Source of the DNA: Rhynchopus sp. YZ270_cl-10
Lineage: Eukaryota; Euglenozoa; Diplonemea; Diplonemida; Diplonemidae
Direction of reading: 5' to 3'
NCBI GenBank assembly: GCA_964035575.1
Contig: OZ037837.1
Location: 248,001-312,000 of the forward strand
DNA length: 64,000 nucleotides
The position numbers and the translations under genes were made by a program. Below are positions 20,550-31,218 of the stretch, one piece after another. Numbering within the stretch: position 1 is the stretch's first letter; each line of letters begins with the position of its first letter. The notes below the pieces were generated by a model. It was given only the letters and a program-made list of their open reading frames with translations, was not told where the DNA came from and did not search any database.

Positions 20550-21288
20550 ATAGCAGGTCGTCCAGGAGGATCACGAGGAGGTCCCCCATGTTCTTCCCCT
20601 TCAGAATCTTCTGGATCAGGTTCAGAGTTCCGCGTGCCGCGTCCCGTGTGTCCCCTTCCTTATCAGGCACGTATTTTGCGAGTTGCTCCAACAGTTCGGT
20701 TTGGCCAAACCTGTCGAGTTCTTGCCAACGCGTCGGATTGAGTGCCACGGTTTCAGCGTCGGGCCCCATGTCGTCACTGCGGATGTCGCTGCGGTCGTCC
20801 GGTTGGTCGTCTGGGAAGTCCTGTGCGGCCTCGAAAGCGGCGATGCGGTCCTGCCCATCAGTCTCGCGTACCACCGGCGCAAACACAAAACGTTTCTTCA
20901 CTGCCTCGGCCGCCACTGCCTGCTCCTCTGTCTCCACAGAGGCCTTCGGAGAAGATACGTCCTCAGAGCAAGGGAAAGATGCCGCGTCCTCGCCACTCAG
21001 CAACTGCGCAAAGGTCACGTCCCCAAGGCCGTTCCTCACCGTGGCCAGAAAGAGGGCGAGACGGCGGGGCTTCGTCTTCTCCCACGCCGCCTCATTCGAC
21101 CTGGTGACCTCAATCATCACCACACCCCCCAATCCTGCCAGGGTTGCCAGGATGTAGTCCCCCGGCAAGAAGGAATCCTTCAGCGCCGTCTTCACCACAT
21201 CTGGCGCTCCCGCACAACATACGCGCATCACTTCACTCACCTTGAAGTGACAGGCCTTGCGCCCCTCAAACTCAGCTGTCAAGTCCAT
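20284..21288 (-). CDS. Element A gag-like protein
   Basis: 334 residues from MDLTAEFEGRK. A folded-looking N-terminal half, an acidic middle (DDQPDDRSDIRSDD), a helical region (about 190-260) and a basic Arg/Gly/Lys-rich tail that could bind RNA. No zinc knuckle. Called gag by its place before the recombinase and RT, not by sequence homology I can verify. The start is the first Met inside the element's leader; the frame is open upstream into the terminal region. Confidence 0.55.
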   Translation of the reverse strand: MDLTAEFEGRKACHFKVSEVMRVCCAGAPDVVKTALKDSFLPGDYILATLAGLGGVVMIEVTRSNEAAWEKTKPRRLALFLATVRNGLGDVTFAQLLSGEDAASFPCSEDVSSPKASVETEEQAVAAEAVKKRFVFAPVVRETDGQDRIAAFEAAQDFPDDQPDDRSDIRSDDMGPDAETVALNPTRWQELDRFGQTELLEQLAKYVPDKEGDTRDAARGTLNLIQKILKGKNMGDLLVILLDDLLCVHYRFTMGLEAARAFRSRTSMGTSTTPQRRAAMLAATAANARFAGTKRRHSTTSSNNYNDRGSKRTRFDPSATFGRKGGKGGKPFRQ

Positions 21289-21504
21289 ATTCGTACGAGG
21301 GAAGGAAAACACACCGGGGAAACAAATTTGTGGAAAAAATTCCTGATGAAGGTGGTGTGTTTTGACTTTCCCGTTCCAACCTTTGCAGAGCAAAGAGGTA
21401 ATAAAAGCAAAAATGGACCAAAGCATCTTATACTATCATCTACAGTAACACCAGATCTCCCCATGTCGCAGCAAAGCTGCTTTAACAAGTTAACTGGGGA
21501 GGGG

Positions 21505-22654
21505 GAAGCAGGGGGGGAAACAGGGGGGGAAGCAGGGGGGGAAGCAGGGGGGGAAGCAGGGGGGGAAACAGGGGGGGAAGCAGGGGGGGAAACAGGGGGG
21601 GAAACAGGGGGGGAAGCAGGGGGGGAAGCAGGGGGGGAAACAGGGGGGGAAACAGGGGGGGAAGCAGGGGGGGAAACAGGGGGGGAAACAGGGGGGGAAG
21701 CAGGGGGGGAAGCAGGGGGGGAAGCAGGGGGGGAAGCAGGGGGGGAAGCAGGGGGGGAAGCAGGGGGGGAAGCAGGGGGGGAAGCAGGGGGGGAAGCAGG
21801 GGGGGAAGCAGGGGGGGAAGCAGGGGGGGAAACAGGGGGGGAAGCAGGGGGGGAAGCAGGGGGGGAAACAGGGGGGGAAGCAGGGGGGGAAACAGGGGGG
21901 GAAACAGGGGGGGAAGCAGGGGGGGAAGCAGGGGGGGAAGCAGGGGGGGAAGCAGGGGGGGAAGCAGGGGGGGAAGCAGGGGGGGAAACAGGGGGGGAAG
22001 CAGGGGGGGAAGCAGGGGGGGAAGCAGGGGGGGAAACAGGGGGGGAAGCAGGGGGGGAAGCAGGGGGGGAAACAGGGGGGGAAACAGGGGGGGAAGCAGG
22101 GGGGGAAACAGGGGGGGAAACAGGGGGGGAAGCAGGGGGGGAAGCAGGGGGGGAAGCAGGGGGGGAAGCAGGGGGGGAAGCAGGGGGGGAAGCAGGGGGG
22201 GAAGCAGGGGGGGAAGCAGGGGGGGAAGCAGGGGGGGAAGCAGGGGGGGAAGCAGGGGGGGAAGCAGGGGGGGAAGCAGGGGGGGAAGCAGGGGGGGAAA
22301 CAGGGGGGGAAGCAGGGGGGGAAGCAGGGGGGGAAACAGGGGGGGAAACAGGGGGGGAAGCAGGGGGGGAAACAGGGGGGGAAACAGGGGGGGAAGCAGG
22401 GGGGGAAGCAGGGGGGGAAGCAGGGGGGGAAGCAGGGGGGGAAGCAGGGGGGGAAGCAGGGGGGGAAGCAGGGGGGGAAGCAGGGGGGGAAGCAGGGGGG
22501 GAAACAGGGGGGGAAGCAGGGGGGGAAGCAGGGGGGGAAGCAGGGGGGGAAGCAGGGGGGGAAGCAGGGGGGGAAGCAGGGGGGGAAGCAGGGGGGGAAG
22601 CAGGGGGGGAAGCAGGGGGGGAAACAGGGGGGGAAACAGGGGGGGAAACAGGGG
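21505..22654 (+). repeat. 12-bp minisatellite, second array
   Basis: About 96 units that mix gaagcagggggg and gaaacagggggg in an irregular pattern; this mix is reproduced nearly unit for unit in 26446-27607, confirming the duplication. Presumed continuation of the first array across the nested element, although the first array contains almost only the gaagca type. Confidence 0.9.
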
Positions 22655-22780
22655 ACAAAACCTGCGACGCAATGACTAGGGTCCGCTCTTCCGAGCAACT
22701 CTCATCAAGATTCTTTTTACTCTCACCTTCTTTTTCCCCCCCCCTCCAAGTGGGGACGTTCCCGTCAGGTAGTAGCGTCT

Positions 22781-23665
22781 TTGGGAACTTTTCAGAGGGA
22801 ACAGATCGAGGCCTCTCTCAGGGAAACCCTCGTTCAGTCCCTCGCCCCGTCCACCCAGTCCTCGATGCAGAGTGTTTTACGCACATACCTGCAATTCAAG
22901 GAAAACTGGGAGTGGGCGACGGGCCAGTCCCTGGAACACGCGGTGGCGGTACTCTTGTTTGCAGAAAAGAAGCGGGGAGAGGGGGCAAAAAAGTCCACAG
23001 TCCTTCAGTATACCATGTCCCTAGCGGGTGCACTGAAGAGGCTGGATGGAGACCTGATTTCCCACTCCCAGCTCGTACAAGATTATCGCCAGGCCCTCAA
23101 AAGAGGCGGCGCATTGCTCTCGGAGCGCCAGGCGAAACCTGCCCTGTTTTCACAGGTGCAGACAGTTCTGGATCGGCTTCCGATGGGGGTGCTCCGTCTC
23201 GCCATTGCTTTGTGTTGGGCGGGGGCGGCTCGTGCGTCGGACGTGCTGCGCTTGAGAAGGTCGGAGCTAGTGATTCGGTCGGACTCGTCGATCCAGGTGC
23301 ACTGGACAAAGACGAAGTCCGATCCTTATCAACTAGGTCGCTTCTCGGGAGTGGTGCTCCGTCCTCAAGAGACCCGTCTTCTTTTTGTTCACCTCTCCTC
23401 CCTCACCCCCCAACAACAACTTTTCCCTTTTTCTCTAACGACAAAGGTCATCTCGGACGAGTTGAAGAAGACCTGCCCGGCGCTCACGTCCCACTCTCTC
23501 AGAAGGGGGGCGGTGCAGCACCTGGTGGGCCGGAATGTGGACCTCGAGATGATTCGCCAGCTCACCCGTCACGCGGACGTGAACTCCGTCGTGCGTTATG
23601 CGCACGAGGCGGGGGGTTCGGTCGCGGCGAGTTCGGCGGAAACATCGCGACTCCTCCTATCCTAA
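22781..23665 (+). CDS. Element B tyrosine recombinase, copy 1
   Basis: A 294-residue recombinase. N-terminal SAM-like/core-binding part (SMQSVLRTYLQFKENWEWAT), then the catalytic domain: Arg in AGAARASDVLRLRR, the HSLRRGAVQHL box, and LTRHADVNSVVRYAHEAG with His and the presumed Tyr nucleophile. It ends just before the RT region. Its expected role is integration of circular element DNA, as in other DIRS-like elements. It is clearly a different family from the recombinase of element A. Fossil treatment applies. Confidence 0.85.
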   Translation: MGTFQREQIEASLRETLVQSLAPSTQSSMQSVLRTYLQFKENWEWATGQSLEHAVAVLLFAEKKRGEGAKKSTVLQYTMSLAGALKRLDGDLISHSQLVQDYRQALKRGGALLSERQAKPALFSQVQTVLDRLPMGVLRLAIALCWAGAARASDVLRLRRSELVIRSDSSIQVHWTKTKSDPYQLGRFSGVVLRPQETRLLFVHLSSLTPQQQLFPFSLTTKVISDELKKTCPALTSHSLRRGAVQHLVGRNVDLEMIRQLTRHADVNSVVRYAHEAGGSVAASSAETSRLLLS

Positions 23666-25395
23666 ATCCCGCTTTCCCCTCCCCTTTATTTACACCGTGT
23701 TCTCAAAGCTTGTTTACTAATCCTTCTTTTTATTCTGCTCCATTTTCTCCTTCCCCCCCTCCCTTTTCTGTGTCTACGTGTGAGGAAGAAGACTACGGGC
23801 CGGGCCTCGACTCGCTATATGATTCTGTTTGTGTGGTTAAGATTCATAAGTCGAGTGTCAGGGCCCCGGCTGTGGTTAGCCTTTCTGAGAAGCTTGCACC
23901 CATTTGTTCCTCCTTTCTGCATTTGGATAGAGTGAAAGAACTGGACAGAGAAGGTGAGCTCAAAGGGATTTTAGATCTTATTACTGATCCCAAATGTTTT
24001 TACTCAGCCTTCAGACCGGGGTCTCTGGACCTCATTTTTTCCAACCCCAGTGTTTTTTCGTCGTCTATCTCCAGAAACATGGCACACCATCTGGACAGGT
24101 TATTGGAATACGGGGTTGTTAAACGTGTGTCAGCTCGTCAAACAGTGGTATTGCACGCATTCACCGTACCTAAGAAATCTGCGGGTGTTCGTTTTGTCGC
24201 AGATGGGCGTAAATTGAATAAGTTAATGTACCGGCCTCCTGAGATGCTTCTTCCGAAGATACCTCAGGTGATCGACAGAGTTCTGGAGTCTTCCTGGGCA
24301 GTACTTGCGGACGGCAAAAGTTGGTTTTACCAATTTGGCCTACACGAGGAAATCCAGGCTTTTTTCGGTATCAATCTGGGTCATCAGAGAGGAGATTTCA
24401 TCCAAACCAGACTCATTGCTATGTGCATGGGGTGGTCTTTCGCACCTTGTATTGCTCACCGCACTGCGAGGGTGCTCCTCCCTGATGACTCGGGTGTTAC
24501 CTGGGTGGACAACTTCATTGTTTTAGATAAGTCTCGCGAGGCTGTTACTTTTTCGTTTTCTCAGTTTTTAGCACGTTGTAAACACGTGAATGCTGTGCTA
24601 AACTTAGAAGATGAGTTTTACGGTGAACCGTTGCAAGTTTTTTGTGCCTTAGGAATTGAGTTTGATTTGGTGAATCACCGTTTTCGCGCTGAGCACAAGT
24701 GGGTCACCAAGTTGTTAAACTGTGAGGAATGGGAAAAGGTCAAGTCAAATTCTTGCACTATTCGCCAATTTTTCAAAGTTTTTGGTTCTTTGGTGTGGAA
24801 CTCTTATTCTGTTCGTTCACCCCTTTGCTACCTTCCATCTTCCCTTTCTTTTATCCGTGATGTGGCGCGGACCACTACCCAGTCACCCGAGGCGTGGGAC
24901 TTACCCCTCGATGTCAGGAGCTCTACCCTCGCCGAGCTCTCACTCCGTATGAGCGAAGTAGAGGTGAACAATTGGCAAGGGAAGCGTCCGACACAGGAGG
25001 TAACTGTGTGGTCTGATGCGTCTCAGGAAGGGTGGGCGGCGGTTTTCGAAGGTGAGAAGGAAACGGTCGCTCAGGGTCTGTTTACAGAGAACCCCGAGTG
25101 GCATATTTATATTAAAGAAATTTTTGCGGCGGCTAAAGCCATCCAACTTACCGCTTCCATGTTTAATAATAAAAAAGTTTTGTTGATGGTTGACAACATG
25201 GCTGCTGTGTACAGCATTCAACGGGGCCATTCGTCCAACTTCATCTCAAATACACTCTTGGCCAAATTATTTCGAATCGCTGAAGAAGCGAATTTGTATA
25301 TCGTGTGCACTTGGGTATCTACTTTGGTTCAGAAGGCGGATCCCTTTTCACGGGATTCGAAAGCCAAGGATCCTATTTTATTGGATGAGTTGTAA
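23666..25395 (+). CDS. Element B reverse transcriptase and RNase H, copy 1
   Basis: RT motifs include HAFTVPKKSAGVRFVADGRK, the LADGKSWFYQFGLHEE segment and CMGWSFAPCIAHRTA; RNase H is seen as VTVWSDASQEGWAAVF, the IKEIFAAAKAI helix and LLMVDNMAAVYSIQRGH. It is a distant relative of the RT of element A. The start is not fixed; the reading frame is open far upstream only because the minisatellite has no stops. Fossil element part. Confidence 0.78.
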
Positions 25396-26107
25396 TTCTT
25401 TTTACGGACTGGTTGGTCTTTATTTGTATAACAGTTTCGCACCGTTTTGTATCTCCACCTTAATTCTTCTAATTCGTTTCGTCTATTCCCGTTAAATTTG
25501 TTGTGGGAACTTGTCTGTAAGAATTGTTTTTCTGTTTATCTGTTCGCGTGGCGTCCCTCAGGGTCCTTAGGGTCCTGGAGGATGCGTCCAATGAAAATCA
25601 CGTCGTGTAGAAGAGTTCAAGAATGTAGGTTTTATTATTTTTGTATACAACAGACGAAGCGGTACGCGTACGGTTGTAAAGAAATAATACAGACCGAAAT
25701 GTTTGGGCGTCTTCGGTTCGAATGATTGGAATTGTGTGTGTAGTTCAGACATAAATACTGGCTCTTCTATCTTGTTCTTTTATTCATTGTTTTCCTTTCA
25801 TTGCCCTTTGCTTGTGCTCCCCGACTCCAATTCAACCAACACTTACAGAGGGGGGTCAAAAAGTTATTAGCGTTTTTCATTTAAAAAAAAAAAAAAAAAA
25901 GAAAGAAGGAAAGGAGATAATTGGCGTTATTGTTGTTATTGGGATTTACAGTCTCACATTGTCTTTTTCGTTCGTTGTTCTATTTAGACACGTTGGGCCT
26001 AATGCGCCTGCACTGTTCGATGCTAGTATGTAAGCACAGAGCACCTAGGGTCTGACTATTACGCGCAGTACCGTCGAGGGACGTACTGTTGCAACGAACT
26101 TCACACC
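25396..26107 (+). repeat. Right terminal region of element B, copy 1
   Basis: Contains a segment ending ggatgcgtccaatgaaaatc...gttttattattt (25570-25642), the terminal repeat shared with the left end (25643-25898), and a further 200 bp (cgttattgttgttattgg to acgtactgttgcaacgaac). Fragments of the first two parts occur near 3118-3303 and 11557-11626. Confidence 0.75.
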
Positions 26108-27733
26108 AAGAAGGAATCCTTCAGCGCCGTCTTCACCACATCTGGCGCTCCCGCACAACATACGCGCATCACTTCACTCACCTTGAAGTGACAGGCCTTG
26201 CGCCCCTCAAACTCAGCTGTCAAGTCCATATTCGTACGAGGGAAGGAAAACACACCGGGGAAACAAATTTGTGGAAAAAATTCCTGATGAAGGTGGTGTG
26301 TTTTGACTTTCCCGTTCCAACCTTTGCAGAGCAAAGAGGTAATAAAAGCAAAAATGGACCAAAGCATCTTATACTATCATCTACAGTAACACCAGATCTC
26401 CCCATGTCGCAGCAAAGCTGCTTTAACAAGTTAACTGGGGAGGGGGAAGCAGGGGGGGAAACAGGGGGGGAAGCAGGGGGGGAAGCAGGGGGGGAAGCAG
26501 GGGGGGAAACAGGGGGGGAAGCAGGGGGGGAAACAGGGGGGGAAACAGGGGGGGAAGCAGGGGGGGAAGCAGGGGGGGAAACAGGGGGGGAAACAGGGGG
26601 GGAAGCAGGGGGGGAAACAGGGGGGGAAACAGGGGGGGAAGCAGGGGGGGAAGCAGGGGGGGAAGCAGGGGGGGAAGCAGGGGGGGAAGCAGGGGGGGAA
26701 GCAGGGGGGGAAGCAGGGGGGGAAGCAGGGGGGGAAGCAGGGGGGGAAGCAGGGGGGGAAGCAGGGGGGGAAACAGGGGGGGAAGCAGGGGGGGAAGCAG
26801 GGGGGGAAACAGGGGGGGAAGCAGGGGGGGAAACAGGGGGGGAAACAGGGGGGGAAGCAGGGGGGGAAGCAGGGGGGGAAGCAGGGGGGGAAGCAGGGGG
26901 GGAAGCAGGGGGGGAAGCAGGGGGGGAAACAGGGGGGGAAGCAGGGGGGGAAGCAGGGGGGGAAGCAGGGGGGGAAACAGGGGGGGAAGCAGGGGGGGAA
27001 GCAGGGGGGGAAACAGGGGGGGAAACAGGGGGGGAAGCAGGGGGGGAAACAGGGGGGGAAACAGGGGGGGAAGCAGGGGGGGAAGCAGGGGGGGAAGCAG
27101 GGGGGGAAGCAGGGGGGGAAGCAGGGGGGGAAGCAGGGGGGGAAGCAGGGGGGGAAGCAGGGGGGGAAGCAGGGGGGGAAGCAGGGGGGGAAGCAGGGGG
27201 GGAAGCAGGGGGGGAAGCAGGGGGGGAAGCAGGGGGGGAAACAGGGGGGGAAGCAGGGGGGGAAGCAGGGGGGGAAACAGGGGGGGAAACAGGGGGGGAA
27301 GCAGGGGGGGAAACAGGGGGGGAAACAGGGGGGGAAGCAGGGGGGGAAGCAGGGGGGGAAGCAGGGGGGGAAGCAGGGGGGGAAGCAGGGGGGGAAGCAG
27401 GGGGGGAAGCAGGGGGGGAAGCAGGGGGGGAAGCAGGGGGGGAAGCAGGGGGGGAAACAGGGGGGGAAGCAGGGGGGGAAGCAGGGGGGGAAGCAGGGGG
27501 GGAAGCAGGGGGGGAAGCAGGGGGGGAAGCAGGGGGGGAAGCAGGGGGGGAAGCAGGGGGGGAAGCAGGGGGGGAAACAGGGGGGGAAACAGGGGGGGAA
27601 ACAGGGGACAAAACCTGCGACGCAATGACTAGGGTCCGCTCTTCCGAGCAACTCTCATCAAGATTCTTTTTACTCTCACCTTCTTTTTCCCCCCCCCTCC
27701 AAGTGGGGACGTTCCCGTCAGGTAGTAGCGTCT

Positions 27734-28618
27734 TTGGGAACTTTTCAGAGGGAACAGATCGAGGCCTCTCTCAGGGAAACCCTCGTTCAGTCCCTCGCCC
27801 CGTCCACCCAGTCCTCGATGCAGAGTGTTTTACGCACATACCTGCAATTCAAGGAAAACTGGGAGTGGGCGACGGGCCAGTCCCTGGAACACGCGGTGGC
27901 GGTACTCTTGTTTGCAGAAAAGAAGCGGGGAGAGGGGGCAAAAAAGTCCACAGTCCTTCAGTATACCATGTCCCTAGCGGGTGCACTGAAGAGGCTGGAT
28001 GGAGACCTGATTTCCCACTCCCAGCTCGTACAAGATTATCGCCAGGCCCTCAAAAGAGGCGGCGCATTGCTCTCGGAGCGCCAGGCGAAACCTGCCCTGT
28101 TTTCACAGGTGCAGACAGTTCTGGATCGGCTTCCGATGGGGGTGCTCCGTCTCGCCATTGCTTTGTGTTGGGCGGGGGCGGCTCGTGCGTCGGACGTGCT
28201 GCGCTTGAGAAGGTCGGAGCTAGTGATTCGGTCGGACTCGTCGATCCAGGTGCACTGGACAAAGACGAAGTCCGATCCTTATCAACTAGGTCGCTTCTCG
28301 GGAGTGGTGCTCCGTCCTCAAGAGACCCGTCTTCTTTTTGTTCACCTCTCCTCCCTCACCCCCCAACAACAACTTTTCCCTTTTTCTCTAACGACAAAGG
28401 TCATCTCGGACGAGTTGAAGAAGACCTGCCCGGCGCTCACGTCCCACTCTCTCAGAAGGGGGGCGGTGCAGCACCTGGTGGGCCGGAATGTGGACCTCGA
28501 GATGATTCGCCAGCTCACCCGTCACGCGGACGTGAACTCCGTCGTGCGTTATGCGCACGAGGCGGGGGGTTCGGTCGCGGCGAGTTCGGCGGAAACATCG
28601 CGACTCCTCCTATCCTAA
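27734..28618 (+). CDS. Element B tyrosine recombinase, copy 2
   Basis: Protein identical to the 22781-23665 recombinase, carried in the duplicated block. Same catalytic motifs (HSLRRGAVQHL; LTRHADVNSVVRYAH). Confidence 0.85.
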   Translation: MGTFQREQIEASLRETLVQSLAPSTQSSMQSVLRTYLQFKENWEWATGQSLEHAVAVLLFAEKKRGEGAKKSTVLQYTMSLAGALKRLDGDLISHSQLVQDYRQALKRGGALLSERQAKPALFSQVQTVLDRLPMGVLRLAIALCWAGAARASDVLRLRRSELVIRSDSSIQVHWTKTKSDPYQLGRFSGVVLRPQETRLLFVHLSSLTPQQQLFPFSLTTKVISDELKKTCPALTSHSLRRGAVQHLVGRNVDLEMIRQLTRHADVNSVVRYAHEAGGSVAASSAETSRLLLS

Positions 28619-30348
28619 ATCCCGCTTTCCCCTCCCCTTTATTTACACCGTGTTCTCAAAGCTTGTTTACTAATCCTTCTTTTTATTCTGCTCCATTTTC
28701 TCCTTCCCCCCCTCCCTTTTCTGTGTCTACGTGTGAGGAAGAAGACTACGGGCCGGGCCTCGACTCGCTATATGATTCTGTTTGTGTGGTTAAGATTCAT
28801 AAGTCGAGTGTCAGGGCCCCGGCTGTGGTTAGCCTTTCTGAGAAGCTTGCACCCATTTGTTCCTCCTTTCTGCATTTGGATAGAGTGAAAGAACTGGACA
28901 GAGAAGGTGAGCTCAAAGGGATTTTAGATCTTATTACTGATCCCAAATGTTTTTACTCAGCCTTCAGACCGGGGTCTCTGGACCTCATTTTTTCCAACCC
29001 CAGTGTTTTTTCGTCGTCTATCTCCAGAAACATGGCACACCATCTGGACAGGTTATTGGAATACGGGGTTGTTAAACGTGTGTCAGCTCGTCAAACAGTG
29101 GTATTGCACGCATTCACCGTACCTAAGAAATCTGCGGGTGTTCGTTTTGTCGCAGATGGGCGTAAATTGAATAAGTTAATGTACCGGCCTCCTGAGATGC
29201 TTCTTCCGAAGATACCTCAGGTGATCGACAGAGTTCTGGAGTCTTCCTGGGCAGTACTTGCGGACGGCAAAAGTTGGTTTTACCAATTTGGCCTACACGA
29301 GGAAATCCAGGCTTTTTTCGGTATCAATCTGGGTCATCAGAGAGGAGATTTCATCCAAACCAGACTCATTGCTATGTGCATGGGGTGGTCTTTCGCACCT
29401 TGTATTGCTCACCGCACTGCGAGGGTGCTCCTCCCTGATGACTCGGGTGTTACCTGGGTGGACAACTTCATTGTTTTAGATAAGTCTCGCGAGGCTGTTA
29501 CTTTTTCGTTTTCTCAGTTTTTAGCACGTTGTAAACACGTGAATGCTGTGCTAAACTTAGAAGATGAGTTTTACGGTGAACCGTTGCAAGTTTTTTGTGC
29601 CTTAGGAATTGAGTTTGATTTGGTGAATCACCGTTTTCGCGCTGAGCACAAGTGGGTCACCAAGTTGTTAAACTGTGAGGAATGGGAAAAGGTCAAGTCA
29701 AATTCTTGCACTATTCGCCAATTTTTCAAAGTTTTTGGTTCTTTGGTGTGGAACTCTTATTCTGTTCGTTCACCCCTTTGCTACCTTCCATCTTCCCTTT
29801 CTTTTATCCGTGATGTGGCGCGGACCACTACCCAGTCACCCGAGGCGTGGGACTTACCCCTCGATGTCAGGAGCTCTACCCTCGCCGAGCTCTCACTCCG
29901 TATGAGCGAAGTAGAGGTGAACAATTGGCAAGGGAAGCGTCCGACACAGGAGGTAACTGTGTGGTCTGATGCGTCTCAGGAAGGGTGGGCGGCGGTTTTC
30001 GAAGGTGAGAAGGAAACGGTCGCTCAGGGTCTGTTTACAGAGAACCCCGAGTGGCATATTTATATTAAAGAAATTTTTGCGGCGGCTAAAGCCATCCAAC
30101 TTACCGCTTCCATGTTTAATAATAAAAAAGTTTTGTTGATGGTTGACAACATGGCTGCTGTGTACAGCATTCAACGGGGCCATTCGTCCAACTTCATCTC
30201 AAATACACTCTTGGCCAAATTATTTCGAATCGCTGAAGAAGCGAATTTGTATATCGTGTGCACTTGGGTATCTACTTTGGTTCAGAAGGCGGATCCCTTT
30301 TCACGGGATTCGAAAGCCAAGGATCCTATTTTATTGGATGAGTTGTAA
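28619..30348 (+). CDS. Element B reverse transcriptase and RNase H, copy 2
   Basis: Identical in sequence to the copy at 23666-25395 as far as read. It is part of the incomplete duplicated half-element, so it lacks its own gag and left terminus. Confidence 0.78.
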
Positions 30349-31218
30349 TTCTTTTTACGGACTGGTTGGTCTTTATTTGTATAACAGTTCGCACCGTTTT
30401 GTATCTCCACCTTAATTCTTCTAATTCGTTTCGTCTATTCCCGTTAAATTTGTTGTGGGAACTTGTCTGTAAGAATTGTTTTTCTGTTTATCTGTTCGCG
30501 TGGCGTCCCTCAGGGTCCTTAGGGTCCTGGAGGATGCGTCCAATGAAAATCACGTCGTGTAGAAGAGTTCAAGAATGTAGGTTTTATTATTTTTGTATAC
30601 AACAGACGAAGCGGTACGCGTACGGTTGTAAAGAAATAATACAGACCGAAATGTTTGGGCGTCTTCGGTTCGAATGATTGGAATTGTGTGTGTAGTTCAG
30701 ACATAAATACTGGCTCTTCTATCTTGTTCTTTTATTCATTGTTTTCCTTTCATTGCCCTTTGCTTGTGCTCCCCGACTCCAATTCAACCAACACTTACAG
30801 AGGGGGGTCAAAAAGTTATTAGCGTTTTTCATTTAAAAAAAAAAAAAAAAAAAAAGAAAGAAGGAAAAGAGATAATTGGCGTTATTGTTGTTATTGGGAT
30901 TTACAGTCTCACATTGTCTTTTTCGTTCGTTGTTCTATTTAGACACGTTGGGCCTAATGCGCCTGCACTGTTCGATGCTAGTATGTAAGCACAGAGCACC
31001 TAGGGTCTGACTATTACGCGCAGTACCGTCGAGGGACGTACTGTTGCAACGAACTTCACACCATTTCTCCGACTGTTTAGGTAGCCGCTTACATACAGCT
31101 CACAGGCGTCGCAGGCGGTGCACAAATACATCAGGAAGCACCTCTTGTGCCCCATACACACAGAGGATGTAACTGCCAACAGCGAAGTCCAGGTAGTCGG
31201 AAGAGCACAACTATTAGT

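Larger units (their letters stand above)
17095..21462 (-). mobile_element. Family A DIRS/VIPER-like retroelement, looks whole
   Basis: A 4.37 kb element inserted in the B minisatellite in opposite orientation. The ends are a 15-bp inverted repeat, ggggagatctggtgt at 17095-17109 and its complement at 21448-21462. Inside the ends, cgtacgagggaaggaaaaca occurs as a direct repeat at 17187 and 21293, the mixed inverted/split-direct layout of DIRS relatives. Gene order on the minus strand: gag-like (21288-20284), tyrosine recombinase (ending 19005), RT plus RNase H (ending 17323). All three regions are open with no break seen. No target duplication was found, as expected for tyrosine-recombinase integration. 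Inferred to be young. Solo relics of its ends occur at 11293-11456 and perhaps 3966-4300. Confidence 0.82.
14178..26107 (+). mobile_element. Family B DIRS/VIPER-like retroelement, split by nested element A
   Basis: Fossil or young tyrosine-recombinase retroelement. Parts in order: left terminal repeat (14178-14447), gag-like frame ending in a 12-bp minisatellite (14447-17094), nested element A in the opposite direction (17095-21462), continuation of the minisatellite (21505-22654), tyrosine recombinase (22781-23665), reverse transcriptase plus RNase H (about 23666-25395), and a right region containing a second copy of the terminal repeat (25643-25898). Using a tyrosine recombinase instead of a DDE integrase places it with DIRS-like elements; recombinase before RT is the VIPER arrangement. 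The element is broken once, by the nested insertion; otherwise its frames look open. It appears young, since its right half has a nearly identical neighbour copy. Confidence 0.8.
21167..26107 (+). repeat. 4.95-kb tandem duplication, unit 1
   Basis: This unit (right 300 bp of element A plus the right half of element B) is repeated head-to-tail at 26108-31063. The copies have one 12-bp minisatellite unit of length difference, A-tract length changes and a few single-base differences. The junction at 26107 joins the right end of B to the interior of A with about 2 bp of microhomology, so the duplication happened after A inserted. Confidence 0.88.
26108..31063 (+). mobile_element. Duplicate right half of retroelement B (unit 2)
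   Basis: A head-to-tail copy of 21167-26107: the first 300 bp are the end of element A, followed by minisatellite (26446-27607), recombinase, RT/RNase H and right terminal region with the terminal repeat at 30595-30856. It lacks the gag region and left terminus, so it is an incomplete element, formed by segmental duplication rather than by retrotransposition. The near identity implies a very recent event, or an assembly duplication, which cannot be excluded from sequence alone. It ends 155 bp before the stop codon of cyclase 1. Confidence 0.85.

Noticed and set aside
20683-25395. A 1,570-codon plus-strand frame across element A, the minisatellite and element B
   Set aside because: Its first part is antisense to the A gag and recombinase, and it stays open only because the 12-bp repeat has no stops. 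Only the RT/RNase H part is biological.
25720-25745. tRNA or pol III B-box (ggttcgaatga) in the B terminal repeat
   Set aside because: No A box at proper spacing and no cloverleaf could be drawn.
26089-30348. A 1,419-codon plus-strand frame in the duplicate block
   Set aside because: Same artefact as above; the real content is the RT/RNase H region at its end.
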